Shown: positions 28,506 to 37,740, counted from the first letter of the stretch. The stretch: 64,000 nucleotides of DNA from Myxococcales bacterium (GCA_016703425.1 JADJCA010000001.1:1-64000), one strand, 5' to 3'. Notes: a model not told the origin generated them from the sequence alone. Numbers and translations are program-made.

Positions 28506-29930
28506 TCAGTTGGCGCGGGGCGCCGCGGAGCGCCTCGTGCTCGGCACCGCGTCGCGCTTGGCGGCCTCGATGAGCTCCTGCGCGTACTCGCGAAGCGCGG
28601 CCTCGTTGGGACCTTCGAGCATCACGCGCAGCTTCGGTTCGGTGCCGCTCCAGCGAATCAGAACGCGACCGTTCGAGCCGAGCTTCTTCTTCACCTTGGC
28701 TTCAAGGGCCTGGAGCGTGCGCATCTCCTCGAGCGGCATCCGCAGGGGTAGCGTGACGTTCTCGAGGACCTGCGGCACGCGCTCAAGCGCGTTCTTCGCC
28801 AGCGTCGAGAGCGGCTGACCGGTTCGCAACATGAGCGCGAGCACTTGAAGGCCTGCGATGGTGCCGTCGCCGGTGGACGCGTGGTCGAGAAAGATGAGGT
28901 GACCCGACTGCTCGCCGCCGAGGTTGTAGCCGCCGGAGCGCATCGCCTCGACAACGTAGCGGTCGCCGACGGCGGTCCTGACGAGCTTGCCGCCCATGTT
29001 CTCCATGGCGCGCTCGAGGCCAAGGTTGCTCATGACCGTCGCCACGAGCGTCTTCTTGCGGAGCTCGGAGTCTTTCATCATTCGCGCGGCGCACATCGCC
29101 ATGACGGCGTCGCCGTCGACGACTTGGCCCTTTTCGTCGACGACGATGAGCCGGTCGGCGTCGCCGTCCAAGGCAATGCCGATGTCGGCCTTCTTCTTGA
29201 CGACCTCGGCGCGAAGGTTGTCGGGGTGGAGCGCGCCGCAGTTGTGGTTGATGTTGACGCCGTTGGGTTTGACGCCGAGCGCGGTGATGGTTCCGCCGAG
29301 CTCGCCGTAGACGAGCGGCGCCGTTCGGTAGGCGGCGCCGTGGCCCGCGTCGACGACGATGCGAATGCCGTCGAGGGTGAGGTCGCTCGGGAAGGTCTGC
29401 TTCGCGAACACCACGTAGCGCCCTCGCGAGTCCTCGAGCTTTTCGGCCTTGCCGATGCCGGGGCCCGTGGGCCTTTGACCCAAGAGCGAGTCGTCCTGCA
29501 TCATCGCCTCAAGCTCCGCCTCGGCTTCGTCGGGGAGCTTGAAGCCGTCTTTGCCGAAGATCTTGATGCCGTTGTCGGCGTAGGGGTTGTGGCTTGCGCT
29601 AATGACGATGCCGGCGTCGGCGCGCATGCTGACCGTCAGGTGAGCGATGGCCGGCGTAGGAACGGGGCCGCACAGGATCACGCGGCCGCCCATCGAGCAG
29701 ATGCCCGACGCGAGCGCCGTCTCGATCATGTAGCCCGAGAGACGCGTGTCCTTGCCGATCAAGATGCGCGGCGAGTGCGTGCGGCCTCGGGCGGCGACGA
29801 AGGTGATGGCGCGGCCGAGCTGTAGCGCGAGCTCCGGGGTCATGGGCGAGGCGTTGGCCATGCCGCGAATGCCGTCGGTGCCGAACCATCGGCGCGCGGG
29901 CGGCGCCTCTCTACCGTTCTTTTTTGCCAT
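28506..29930 (-). CDS. glmM: Phosphoglucosamine mutase
   Basis: 474 residues, slightly longer than the usual ~445. Opens with RRWFGTDGIRGMAN, the hallmark of GlmM, and has the phosphoserine loop VISASHNPYADNGIKIFG (catalytic Ser in SASHNP near residue 113), the metal loop ALDGDADRLIVVDE and the sugar loop GGEQSGHLIF. C-terminal phosphate-binding region is LIRWSGTEPKLRVMLEG. The enzyme makes glucosamine-1-phosphate for peptidoglycan and LPS synthesis in the cytoplasm. It requires phosphorylation of the active-site Ser. Ends with a short basic extension. Lies 52 bases downstream of yajQ on the same strand. Confidence 0.97.
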   Translation of the reverse strand: MAKKNGREAPPARRWFGTDGIRGMANASPMTPELALQLGRAITFVAARGRTHSPRILIGKDTRLSGYMIETALASGICSMGGRVILCGPVPTPAIAHLTVSMRADAGIVISASHNPYADNGIKIFGKDGFKLPDEAEAELEAMMQDDSLLGQRPTGPGIGKAEKLEDSRGRYVVFAKQTFPSDLTLDGIRIVVDAGHGAAYRTAPLVYGELGGTITALGVKPNGVNINHNCGALHPDNLRAEVVKKKADIGIALDGDADRLIVVDEKGQVVDGDAVMAMCAARMMKDSELRKKTLVATVMSNLGLERAMENMGGKLVRTAVGDRYVVEAMRSGGYNLGGEQSGHLIFLDHASTGDGTIAGLQVLALMLRTGQPLSTLAKNALERVPQVLENVTLPLRMPLEEMRTLQALEAKVKKKLGSNGRVLIRWSGTEPKLRVMLEGPNEAALREYAQELIEAAKRDAVPSTRRSAAPRAN

Positions 29931-29982
29931 GGGATGTCGGGCTCCGGCCTTTCGCGCATGCCCCCCGGCACACGCAAGAGAT

Positions 29983-30468
29983 TCAGTCGCGAAAGTTGAT
30001 GTACTGAAGGTCTAGGGGAATGGCCGCGGCGCGGATGAGCGCGATGGCCGTCTGCAGGTCATCGCGGTTCTTTCCCGTGACGCGCACCTGCTGCTCTTGG
30101 ATCGACGCTTGGACCTTGAGCTTGGCGTCCTTGATGCGCTTGACGATGTCGCGCGCCGCGTCCGGCTCGATGCCTTCCTTCACCAAAAGGAGCATCTTCG
30201 CGCCACCCTTGCTGGTCTGTTCCATGTCCTTCTCCTCGGTGCAGAGGAGGCTGACCTTGCGCTTGACGAGCTTGTCTTGGAGCACCGACAGGGCGGCGCG
30301 GACGCGATCTTCGCTCGAGGACCGAATGACGATGCCCTCGGGCGTCTTCTCCAGCTCGGTGCCGGTGTCCTTGAAGTCGTAGCGCTGGACGATCTCTTTT
30401 TGCGCCTGCTGAAGGGCGTTGTCGACTTCGTGCCACTTCACCTTGGAGACGATGTCGAAGCTCGGCAT
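29983..30468 (-). CDS. yajQ: YajQ-family nucleotide-binding protein
   Basis: 161 residues, the full YajQ length. Opens MPSFDIVSKVKWHEVDNALQ and has ERDYDFKDT-type sequence (QRYDFKDTGTELEK) and the C-terminal IRAAAIPLDLQYINFRD, all family signatures. It is a two-domain cytosolic protein; in Xanthomonas a member binds cyclic-di-GMP and controls transcription, but that has not been shown for all. A strong ribosome binding site (AGGAG) precedes the ATG. Its presence near a diguanylate cyclase and a PilZ gene in the same window is suggestive only. Confidence 0.95.
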   Translation of the reverse strand: MPSFDIVSKVKWHEVDNALQQAQKEIVQRYDFKDTGTELEKTPEGIVIRSSSEDRVRAALSVLQDKLVKRKVSLLCTEEKDMEQTSKGGAKMLLLVKEGIEPDAARDIVKRIKDAKLKVQASIQEQQVRVTGKNRDDLQTAIALIRAAAIPLDLQYINFRD

Positions 30469-30614
30469 GGGGGGCTCCTGGTTCCGGCGTCGGTCCGGCG
30501 GAGGGTGCAGGCTAACGCAAGCGTCGCTGGCGTTGCTCGCAAGAAAGACCGGCGCCTCGCCAAAGACTCCCTCGCGACGAGCGGCGAAGGTCGTGGTACT
30601 CAGCTGCCACCCGG

Positions 30615-32609
30615 ATGCGCCCCTTTTACGTCACGACGCCCATCTACTACGTCAACGACGTGCCCCACCTGGGCACCGCCTACACGACCGTGGCCGCCGA
30701 CGCCTTGAGGCGCGTTCACGCCGTCTTCGGCGAAGACTCGCGGATGCTGACGGGCACCGATGAGCACGGTCTCAAGATTGAGCGCGTCGCCGCCGAGCGC
30801 GGGCAAGCGCCTCAGGCCTTCGTCGACGAGATGAGCCAGCGCTTCTCGGACGCGTGGCCCAAGCTCGACGTCGTCGCGAGCGACTTCATCCGGACCACAG
30901 AGCCGCGTCACGAGGAGTTCGTCAAGGCGCTGTGGAAGAAGGCCGAGGAAAACGGCGACCTTTACCTCGGCGAATACGAGGACTGGTATTGCGTCGGCTG
31001 CGAGTCCTTCAAGACCGAGAAGGAGCTCATCCAGCCGGGGAATTTGTGCCCCGATCACTTGAAGGCCGTCGAACGCGTCAAAGAAGAGACCTACTTCTTT
31101 CGCCTTTCCAAGTACGAAAAGCCCCTCCTCGAGCTCTACGCGAAGAATCCCGACTTCATCCAGCCGGAGTCGCGAAAAAACGAGGTCATCAGCTTCGTCG
31201 AGGGAGGCCTCAAGGACCTCAGCGTCTCGCGCACGAGCTTCTCCTGGGGAGTCCCGGTCCCGGGCAACGCGCGCCACGTCATGTACGTCTGGTTCGACGC
31301 GCTCGTGAACTATCGGTCGGCGCTTGGCCACGGCGAGCTCACGCGCTTCTGGCCGCCGCGCGGCGAGGCGGTGCACCTCATGGGCAAGGACATCGTTCGG
31401 TTCCACGCGGTCTACTGGCCCGCGTTCCTGCTCGGCGCCGGCTACAAGCTCGACGAGCTGCCGTCGAAGATCTTTGCCCACGGATTTCTCACCGTCGAAG
31501 GGCGCAAGATGGGCAAGGCGCTGCGCAACGCCGTCGACCCGCTGCGCATCGCCGAGGAGCTCGGCGTGGACGCCCTACGCTACTACCTCCTTCGCGCCAT
31601 CTCGTTCGGACTCGATGGCGACTTCAGCCACGGCGGGCTCATCGGTCGCTACAACGCCGACCTCGCCAAGAACATTGGCAACCTCTTCAGCCGCACGCTC
31701 GGCCTCTCGAAGAAGCTTGCCGGTAACGTAACGACGGCCGTGGGCGAGCGCACCGAGCACGAGGAGCGGCTCTTCCAGGCTTGCGAGGAGCAGGCTGCGG
31801 CGGCTCGCGCGGCGTGGCTCGCCATGGCGCCGCATCGCGCCCTCGAGGCGACGTGCGCTCTCGGCGACGCGGCCAACCTCTATGTCGACCGAACGGCGCC
31901 GTGGGCCGCGGCGAAGGCGAACGACACCGCTCGCGTCGGGACCATCTTGGCGAGCCTCACGGAGGCGCTTCGCTTCCTGAGCGTCATGCTCTGGCCCGCG
32001 ATGCCCAAGAAGTCCGACGAAATGCGCGCGCTCTTGGGCCTCGCGCCCGTCGTGCCGGCGCTCGGCGTCGATCAGTGGCCAGTGAAGGTGAGTCCGCGGC
32101 CCGCTGGCGAAGCGCTCGGCGCGTCTTCGACGCTGTTTCCCACCATCGACGACGAGCGAGAAGCGGCGCTGCTCTTGAAGCTCGTGCCGGCGGAAGCGAA
32201 AGACGCTCCTCCGGTGGAGCCCGCGAAGTCCGCGGAGGCGAGCGCGCCGGTCACGGCGGCGGCCCCCACCGAGGCCGCTCCCGTCATCGGCTACGACCAA
32301 TTCACAGCCGTCGACCTCAGGGTCGGGCTCGTGACCACCTGCGAGCGCGTGCCCAAGAAGGACAAGCTCCTCAAGCTCGCCGTCGACCTCGGCGAGCCTG
32401 CGCCGCGCACCATCGTGGCGGGCCTCGCGCTGACCTTCAAACCGGAGGATCTCGTCGGCCGGCGCGTCGTCGTCGTGGCGAATCTGGCGCCCCGCGAGTT
32501 CGGCAAGGGCCTGGTCTCCCACGGCATGATCCTGGCGACGGGCCCCAGCGAAGCGCTCGTGTTGCCGTCGGTCGATGCAGCAGCGGCACCTGGCGCGCGG
32601 CTGAAGTAA
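30615..32609 (+). CDS. metG: Methionyl-tRNA synthetase with C-terminal tRNA-binding domain
   Basis: 664 residues. The catalytic core begins FYVTTPIYYVNDVPHLG with the HIGH-type motif HLGT at residues 18-21. The zinc region has WYCVGCESF and NLCPDH. The KMSKS loop reads KMGKA at residues 298-302, an atypical form. An anticodon-binding helical part follows (~380-520), then an Ala/Glu-rich linker and a C-terminal EMAP/OB-fold tRNA-binding domain (TAVDLRVGLVTTCERVPKKDKLLKLAVDLG, VVVANLAPREFGKGLVSHGM). It charges initiator and elongator tRNA-Met. It converges with folC, 14 bases between stops. Confidence 0.97.
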   Translation: MRPFYVTTPIYYVNDVPHLGTAYTTVAADALRRVHAVFGEDSRMLTGTDEHGLKIERVAAERGQAPQAFVDEMSQRFSDAWPKLDVVASDFIRTTEPRHEEFVKALWKKAEENGDLYLGEYEDWYCVGCESFKTEKELIQPGNLCPDHLKAVERVKEETYFFRLSKYEKPLLELYAKNPDFIQPESRKNEVISFVEGGLKDLSVSRTSFSWGVPVPGNARHVMYVWFDALVNYRSALGHGELTRFWPPRGEAVHLMGKDIVRFHAVYWPAFLLGAGYKLDELPSKIFAHGFLTVEGRKMGKALRNAVDPLRIAEELGVDALRYYLLRAISFGLDGDFSHGGLIGRYNADLAKNIGNLFSRTLGLSKKLAGNVTTAVGERTEHEERLFQACEEQAAAARAAWLAMAPHRALEATCALGDAANLYVDRTAPWAAAKANDTARVGTILASLTEALRFLSVMLWPAMPKKSDEMRALLGLAPVVPALGVDQWPVKVSPRPAGEALGASSTLFPTIDDEREAALLLKLVPAEAKDAPPVEPAKSAEASAPVTAAAPTEAAPVIGYDQFTAVDLRVGLVTTCERVPKKDKLLKLAVDLGEPAPRTIVAGLALTFKPEDLVGRRVVVVANLAPREFGKGLVSHGMILATGPSEALVLPSVDAAAAPGARLK

Positions 32610-32623
32610 TTCGCGGCGCCTCC

Positions 32624-33838
32624 CTAGAGGGCGACCGGCTCGTCCATCGGCTCGCCGAGCAGGCTGGCGCGAACCTCGCCCACCAGCGAAATCGAGCCGG
32701 CCACGACGACGAGGCCTCCCTGGTCAACGGCGCTTCGTGCGTGGCCGAGCGCCTCCATCACCGTCGCGCACGTCGCGCCGTTGTGGCGCGCGGCGAGCAG
32801 CGCAGTCGGCGTCGCGAGGCGGCCTCGCGCCGGCGCGTAGGCCCGCACGCGGGCCAAGGGGGCGAGGATGTCGAGCATCGAGGCCGCGTCTTTGTCAGCC
32901 AGGGCGCCGAACACGAGCGCAGTATTCTCGGGGCGCGCGTCGGCGAGTGCCGCGGCGAGGGCGCGCGCCCCGTCGGGATTGTGGGCCGCATCGAGCAGCA
33001 CCGGGCCGCGCTCTGTCTCGAGGCGCTCGAGGCGGCCTGGCCACCTCGCGCCTTCGATGGCGCCGGCCGCCGTCGCGTCGTCGATGCCCAGCGTCTGGGC
33101 GAGGGCGAAGGCGAGCGCCGCGTTGTCTCGTTGGTGTTCGCCTGCGAGCGAGAGCCGAGCCCCCCTCGCGAAGGCGACCGCGGAGGGCTCATCGACGATG
33201 GATCGCGCCGTCGCGCCACGCGATCGTGACGTCATCTCGATGGCCTGAAAGACGTCCTGGTCGACCCGCCCGACCAACATCGGAGCGCCCGCCTTGGCGA
33301 TGGCGCCCTTCTCGCGAGCGATCTCCACGAGGGTGCTCCCGAGCTTGTCCATGTGATCGAACGCGATGCGCGTGACGGCCGTGGCGAGGGGCTTGGGCAG
33401 GACGTTCGTTGCGTCGAGGCGACCGCCGAGTCCGACCTCCACGATGGCGAGGTCCACCTTCGCCTCGCGGAAGGCGACGAACGCCGTGAGCGTCGCGGCT
33501 TCGAAGAAGCTGAGCTCGGGCTCGCGGCGCAGGACCTCGCCGAGCGTGCGGCCCAAGCGGTCGTCGTCGAGCGGCTCGCCGTTCACGCGAATGCGTTCGG
33601 CGAAGCGCGACAGGTGAGGGGAGGAGTAGAGCCCGGTGCGCCGGCCCGCGGCCCGCGCCGCCGCTTCGAGCATGGCGCAAACGGAGCCCTTCCCGTTGGT
33701 CCCCGCGACGTGAACTGCGGCGAAGGCCCGCTCGGGGTTGTCGAAACGGTCACAAGCGGCCTGCATCGCCTCGACACCGAGCCTCATGCCGCGGGGGGCG
33801 CGCGCGTAGAGTTCCGCCAGGAGGGCTTGGTGGCTCAT
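32624..33838 (-). CDS. folC: Folylpolyglutamate / dihydrofolate synthase
   Basis: 404 residues from the ATG at 33836-33838. Signatures are VAGTNGKGSVCAMLE (P-loop, ~45), GLYSSPHLSRFAERIRVNG, VEVGLGGRLDATNVLP, ITRIAFDHMDKLGSTLVEIAREKGAI and LLDAAHNPDGARALAAAL. Its upstream partner is accD, whose stop is 26 bases before this start; the accD-folC pairing is widely conserved. The enzyme adds glutamate to folates and may also make dihydrofolate from dihydropteroate, ATP-dependent and cytoplasmic. Confidence 0.96.
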   Translation of the reverse strand: MSHQALLAELYARAPRGMRLGVEAMQAACDRFDNPERAFAAVHVAGTNGKGSVCAMLEAAARAAGRRTGLYSSPHLSRFAERIRVNGEPLDDDRLGRTLGEVLRREPELSFFEAATLTAFVAFREAKVDLAIVEVGLGGRLDATNVLPKPLATAVTRIAFDHMDKLGSTLVEIAREKGAIAKAGAPMLVGRVDQDVFQAIEMTSRSRGATARSIVDEPSAVAFARGARLSLAGEHQRDNAALAFALAQTLGIDDATAAGAIEGARWPGRLERLETERGPVLLDAAHNPDGARALAAALADARPENTALVFGALADKDAASMLDILAPLARVRAYAPARGRLATPTALLAARHNGATCATVMEALGHARSAVDQGGLVVVAGSISLVGEVRASLLGEPMDEPVAL

Positions 33839-33863
33839 CGCGGATTCGCGTGCGACACGCCGG

Positions 33864-34763
33864 TCACGCTTCGTCGTCGGGATCGCCAATGACGCGACTC
33901 GAGAGCGGTGGCGGCGCCTTGCGTGGGGACAAATGCGAGAGCAAGAGCGAGAGGTCTTGCCGCATCTCGAGGCGGCTCGTGATGCGGTCGACCATGCCGT
34001 GCGCAAGCAAGAACTCGCTCCGCTGGAAGCCCTCCGGCAACGTCTGGCGAATCGTCTGCTCGATGACGCGTGGGCCGGCGAACCCGATGAGCGCCCCGGG
34101 CTCGGCGATGTTTACGTCGCCGAGAAGGGCGAAGCTCGCAGCCACACCGCCCGTGGTCGGGTCGAGCAAGACGCTGAGGAACGGCAACCGGCTGGCCTTG
34201 AAGCGCTCGAGCGCCGACACCGTCTTCGCCATTTGCATGAGGCTCAAGATGCCCTCTTGCATGCGCGCTCCACCGGACGCTTGAAGGAGCACCACGGGCA
34301 GGCGATCGCGCTCGCCGCGCTCGAAGAGGCGCGCGATCTTCTCCCCCACGACCGAGCCCATGGACCCGCCCATGAACGCGAAGACGAAGGCCCCGTAGGC
34401 GACGGGGTGACCCTCGATGGCGGCCGCGCCGATCTCCATGGCCTCGGACGCGCCGGACCGCGACGTGGCGTCCCGCACACGGTCGCCGTAGGACTTGCCG
34501 TCGGTGAACCCGAGCGGATCGGCGGGCCGAAGCTGATCGTCCCAGGGCTCGAGGACGCCACCGTCGAGAAGCAGCGCCCGCCACCGGGCCGCGGCGAGGC
34601 GATGGTGTTTGCCGCAATCCGGACAGACCTCGAACCGCTCGTGCATGACCTCCGCCGTGTGGGTCGCGCCGCAGCCGTCGCATTTGCGAAAGACGCCCTT
34701 GCCAACGCTGCGCTTCTCGCTCGCGTCGAGGTCTGCGGGCCGGTTCGTAGGCCAATCGGTCAT
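33864..34763 (-). CDS. accD: Acetyl-CoA carboxylase carboxyltransferase subunit beta
   Basis: 299 residues from the ATG at 34761-34763, which follows the gene's normal N-terminus. A four-Cys zinc ribbon is at Cys28, Cys31, Cys47 and Cys50 (CDGC ... CPDC). The carboxyltransferase core reads PLGFTDGKSYGDRV, AFVFAFMGGSMGSVVGEKIAR, VLLQASGGARMQEGILSLMQM, DPTTGGVAASFALLGDV and FAGPRVIEQTIRQTLPEGFQRSEFLL. With AccA (not in this window) it transfers CO2 from biotin to acetyl-CoA, the first step of fatty acid synthesis. Upstream of folC, probably an operon. Confidence 0.97.
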   Translation of the reverse strand: MTDWPTNRPADLDASEKRSVGKGVFRKCDGCGATHTAEVMHERFEVCPDCGKHHRLAAARWRALLLDGGVLEPWDDQLRPADPLGFTDGKSYGDRVRDATSRSGASEAMEIGAAAIEGHPVAYGAFVFAFMGGSMGSVVGEKIARLFERGERDRLPVVLLQASGGARMQEGILSLMQMAKTVSALERFKASRLPFLSVLLDPTTGGVAASFALLGDVNIAEPGALIGFAGPRVIEQTIRQTLPEGFQRSEFLLAHGMVDRITSRLEMRQDLSLLLSHLSPRKAPPPLSSRVIGDPDDEA

Positions 34764-34943
34764 GGGGAAACCATTACACCACAAAAGGCGCACGCGTCAC
34801 CGCGGCCACTCGATCTTGCTTGCCCGCGGCGCGCCTGGCCGCCGCGGCTCGAAGCCGGTCGCCGAGCGCCCTCGCACCGAGAAGTTGCCGGCAGCGGCGC
34901 GCCGCGGAAAGCTTAGGTGGCGTCCCGGACGCGAGGAGCAACC

Positions 34944-36530
34944 ATGCGCGTGGCGAACGACAAGTGGCCGACGAAGCCCTGGCTCCTCCTCTTGTTCGCG
35001 GGGGCCCTTGCGTGCTCGCGCGAGTCCGGTGAGGCGTCGCGGAAGAAGGCCGCCGAGTCGAGCCCCGAAGCGGTACCGCGCGAAGTTCCCCAGGTCGAGG
35101 CCGTCGACGCTGGCGCCGCCAATCGGGTGAGCTCGAGCGCGGTTGCCGACGCGGGACCCAAGCAAGAAGCGTCGCCGAAGGCGTCGCCGGCGCTCTCCTT
35201 CGCCGCGTGGCTCAAGGGAAAGCTCCCGGCCGGCGGCAAGGTCGACGAGAACCCGGTGCGCGTCGTTCACAAGGTCGCCTCCGGCGATACGCACGCCAGC
35301 ATCGCTCAGGCGTACCTCGATCTGACCGACGTGTACCTCGCCGAAGACCTCGCGGCGCTGCTTCAGAAGCGCGGACCTCTCTCCGAGGGGGCTGAGGTGG
35401 AGATCCCAAGCCTGCTCCGCGAGCCTTACAAGGAGCCGGCTGAAGACCGGCTCGGATGGCCGGCCGACAGCGTCTTGCGCGGTGTCTTCCTCACCGGCCT
35501 CATGGCGGGCCGACAGTACGTCCCGACGCTCGACAAGTTGGCCGAGCGCGGCTTGAACGCCGTGGTCCTCGACGGCAAGGACTACATGGGCCCCGTCAAC
35601 TACGCCTCGAAGGCGAAGATCGCCCTCGAGACGGGCGCGACGAAGAACATCCTCATCCCCAACCTGCCACGGACGATCCGCTTCGCCCACGCGCGCGGCG
35701 TTCGCGTCATCATGCGGATTCCGTGCTTCCACGACCCGTGGGCGCAGAAGCGCGCGCCGCGGCTCAGCGTCATGGGCAATTGGGGAAAGCCGTTTCCCCT
35801 TAGCTGGCTCGACCCGGTGAACGAAGAAGCGCAGGACTACGCCATCGAGCTCGCGCGCGAGATGGCCGACGCCGGCGCCGACGAGATCCAGCTCGACTAC
35901 GTGCGCTTTCCCGTCCAAGGACCGGTGAAGAGCGCGGTCTTGCCGCCGGCCAAGGATGGCATCCGCTCGCGGGTCATTCGTGACTTCGTCAAGAAGGTGG
36001 CCGACGTCGTCAAGCCGAAGGGCGTCAAGCTCTCGCTCGACATCTTCGGCGTCGCCTCGACGGGTCAACAGGAAGACATCGAAGCGCTCGGTCAGGAGAT
36101 CGGCATCATGAGCGTCGACGCGGACGCCATCAGCCCCATGGTGTACCCGTCGCACTACGACGCCGGGTTCTACGGCTTCAAGGACCCGGCCAACCACCCC
36201 GAGATCATCGGCATCGGCACGAAGGCGGCGGTGGAGAAGCTCCGGAAGGCCGGCAACAAGACCACGGTGGTGCGCTCTTGGCTTCAGGCGTTCTCGTGGC
36301 GCACCTCGGCCTATGGTCCGAAATACGTCGCCGACGAGATCAAACACGCCGAGGCCACAGGAACCGGCTGGCTCCTGTGGGATCCGGGCTGCACCTACGG
36401 CGCCGCGTGGGCTGGCATCCCAAAGCTCAGCGCGACGGCGCTTGCTGCGAACGCCGTGAAGAGCCCCGACATGAAGAGCCCCGACATGAAGAGCTCCGAC
36501 ATGAAGAGCTCCGACATCACGAAGAAATGA
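34944..36530 (+). CDS. Putative glycoside hydrolase lipoprotein (DUF4015) with LysM-like N-terminal region
   Basis: 528 residues from the ATG at 34944, preceded by GAGGAG. Signal peptide WLLLLFAGALAC has a lipobox Cys. Residues ~95-165 resemble a LysM-type domain (VRVVHKVASGDTHASIAQAYL, GAEVEIPSLLR), a peptidoglycan- or chitin-binding fold. The main domain is the DUF4015 family, a TIM-barrel glycosidase-like family: LNAVVLDGKDYMGPVNY, RGVRVIMRIPCFHDPWAQ, ADEIQLDYVRFP, KLSLDIFGVAS, SPMVYPSHYD. The C-terminus carries four Asp-Met-Lys-Ser type repeats. Probable envelope hydrolase; substrate unknown. The 3' end overlaps the cyclase gene by 14 bases. Confidence 0.85.
   Translation: MRVANDKWPTKPWLLLLFAGALACSRESGEASRKKAAESSPEAVPREVPQVEAVDAGAANRVSSSAVADAGPKQEASPKASPALSFAAWLKGKLPAGGKVDENPVRVVHKVASGDTHASIAQAYLDLTDVYLAEDLAALLQKRGPLSEGAEVEIPSLLREPYKEPAEDRLGWPADSVLRGVFLTGLMAGRQYVPTLDKLAERGLNAVVLDGKDYMGPVNYASKAKIALETGATKNILIPNLPRTIRFAHARGVRVIMRIPCFHDPWAQKRAPRLSVMGNWGKPFPLSWLDPVNEEAQDYAIELAREMADAGADEIQLDYVRFPVQGPVKSAVLPPAKDGIRSRVIRDFVKKVADVVKPKGVKLSLDIFGVASTGQQEDIEALGQEIGIMSVDADAISPMVYPSHYDAGFYGFKDPANHPEIIGIGTKAAVEKLRKAGNKTTVVRSWLQAFSWRTSAYGPKYVADEIKHAEATGTGWLLWDPGCTYGAAWAGIPKLSATALAANAVKSPDMKSPDMKSSDMKSSDITKK
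36459..36518 (+). repeat. Four tandem 15-base repeats at the 3' end of the glycosidase-like gene
   Basis: Units at 36459-36473, 36474-36488, 36489-36503 and 36504-36518 share AAGAGC(C/T)CCGACAT(G/C). The first two are identical and the last two differ by one base plus a final base change. They encode a repeated K-S-(P/S)-D-(M/I) tail. The repeat could change copy number by slippage and runs to within a base of the stop of the convergent cyclase gene. Confidence 0.8.
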
Positions 36531-37698
36531 GCGGCGGCGCCGGCCGCCCCGGCGACGAGCCTTCGTCGTCTTTGGCGATGGCGATCTGGTTGCGGCCCAT
36601 CTGTTTGGCGCGGTACATGGCCGCGTCGGCGCGCCGCTGGAGCAGATCGCCGGACTCGTTCTTGTTCCACGTTGCGACGCCGATGCTCACCGTCTGGGCG
36701 ATGTCGAGGCCCTCGCCGACGCTGAGCGGATGATCGGCGAGCGCCGCGCGAATGCGCTCCGCCGCCTCGGCCGCGTGCTCGAGGGTCGTGGCGGGCATCA
36801 GGAGCAAGAACTCCTCGCCGCCGCGCCGAATGAGGATGTCGACGCGCCGCACGAGGAGTCGAACACGGTCCGCGAAGAGCCGAAGGACCACGTCGCCGAT
36901 CTCATGGCCGTGTCGGTCGTTGACGTTCTTGAAGTGGTCGAGGTCCATCAGAAGGACGCTGAGCGGCGTCTCGTTGCGACGAGACCGCTCGATCTCTTCG
37001 GTGATGCGAGGGTGCAGGTACCGCTGGTTGTAGGCCAGCGTCAGATCGTCGGTCATGGCCAAGCGCCGGAGTCGCGCTCGCTCGATGGGCGGCGCCGAAC
37101 AGTTGGCGAGGAGCCGCGCCAGCAAGAGATCCTGTTGGCTGAAGACGCCAGCGTCCTCGCCAGAGAGCGACAGGACTCCAATGACCCGGCCCGCTGACCA
37201 GAGCGGTTCGGCGAGCAGCGAGCGGACGCGGAACCCTTGCCCTCGCCGCCGCTCGTCGGGCTTGAAGCGCGAATCGGCCAGCGCGTCGTCGACGAGCACG
37301 CCGCGGCGGTGGTCGACGACCCAGCCGACGAGGCCTTCGCCGCGGCGAAAGGTCATCGGCGGGATGTCGCGGCCCGAGCCCGAGCGGGCGCCGCACAAGA
37401 GTTCGGTCTCGTTGGCGTCGAGCAGCCGAATCGAAGAGTGGTTGCCTCTCACAAGTTCGAGCGCCGCGTCGGTTACGGCTTGGAGCGCCTCTTCGAGGGG
37501 GCGTTCGTCGGTCAGCTTGCGCGTGAGCTCGAGCAAGACGAGCAACGGGCTCTCGCCGTTGAGGTGGCTCCGTTTGCGGGGCGCCGCCGCTCGCCTGCCT
37601 TTGGCCTTGGACGGCACCGCGCGGCGTGGCCGCGCGACCTTCTTGCCCTTGCCCTTGGGCGCAGCCTTCGCTTTCGCTGTCTTGCGCACCGACGCCAT
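36517..37698 (-). CDS. GAF-GGDEF diguanylate cyclase
   Basis: 393 residues from the ATG at 37696-37698. Residues 1-45 are very basic (Lys/Arg/Ala/Pro), like a DNA- or membrane-binding tail. Residues ~62-205 form a GAF domain (ALELVRGNHSSIRLLDANE, SLLAEPLWSAGRVIGVLSLSG). Residues ~213-380 are GGDEF: TDDLTLAYNQRYL, LLMDLDHFKNVND, and the active-site loop GGEEF at 293-297, an active variant. A product-inhibition site RRVD (284-287) lies five residues ahead, so feedback control is expected. It makes cyclic-di-GMP from GTP in the cytoplasm. An operator-like dyad and a -10 box precede it closely. Confidence 0.95.
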   Translation of the reverse strand: MASVRKTAKAKAAPKGKGKKVARPRRAVPSKAKGRRAAAPRKRSHLNGESPLLVLLELTRKLTDERPLEEALQAVTDAALELVRGNHSSIRLLDANETELLCGARSGSGRDIPPMTFRRGEGLVGWVVDHRRGVLVDDALADSRFKPDERRRGQGFRVRSLLAEPLWSAGRVIGVLSLSGEDAGVFSQQDLLLARLLANCSAPPIERARLRRLAMTDDLTLAYNQRYLHPRITEEIERSRRNETPLSVLLMDLDHFKNVNDRHGHEIGDVVLRLFADRVRLLVRRVDILIRRGGEEFLLLMPATTLEHAAEAAERIRAALADHPLSVGEGLDIAQTVSIGVATWNKNESGDLLQRRADAAMYRAKQMGRNQIAIAKDDEGSSPGRPAPPLISS

Positions 37699-37708
37699 GC
37701 GACGGCGG

Positions 37709-37740
37709 AGTATATGCACGATTCACTTGAATCGATGCAT
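37709..37740 (-). promoter_or_regulatory. Operator-like dyad and -10 box for the diguanylate cyclase gene
   Basis: A CGATTCA-CT-TGAATCG dyad spans 37719-37734, extended by TGCA on each side with one extra A. On the - strand a TGCATATACT extended -10 (TATACT at 37714-37709) follows directly, about 10 bases before the ATG at 37698. That would give a very short or absent 5' leader. I see no good -35, so an activator or repressor bound to the dyad is likely. Confidence 0.5.

Noticed and set aside
36459..36518. CRISPR-like repeat array
   Set aside because: The repeats are contiguous, 15 bases, coding, with no spacers and no cas genes.
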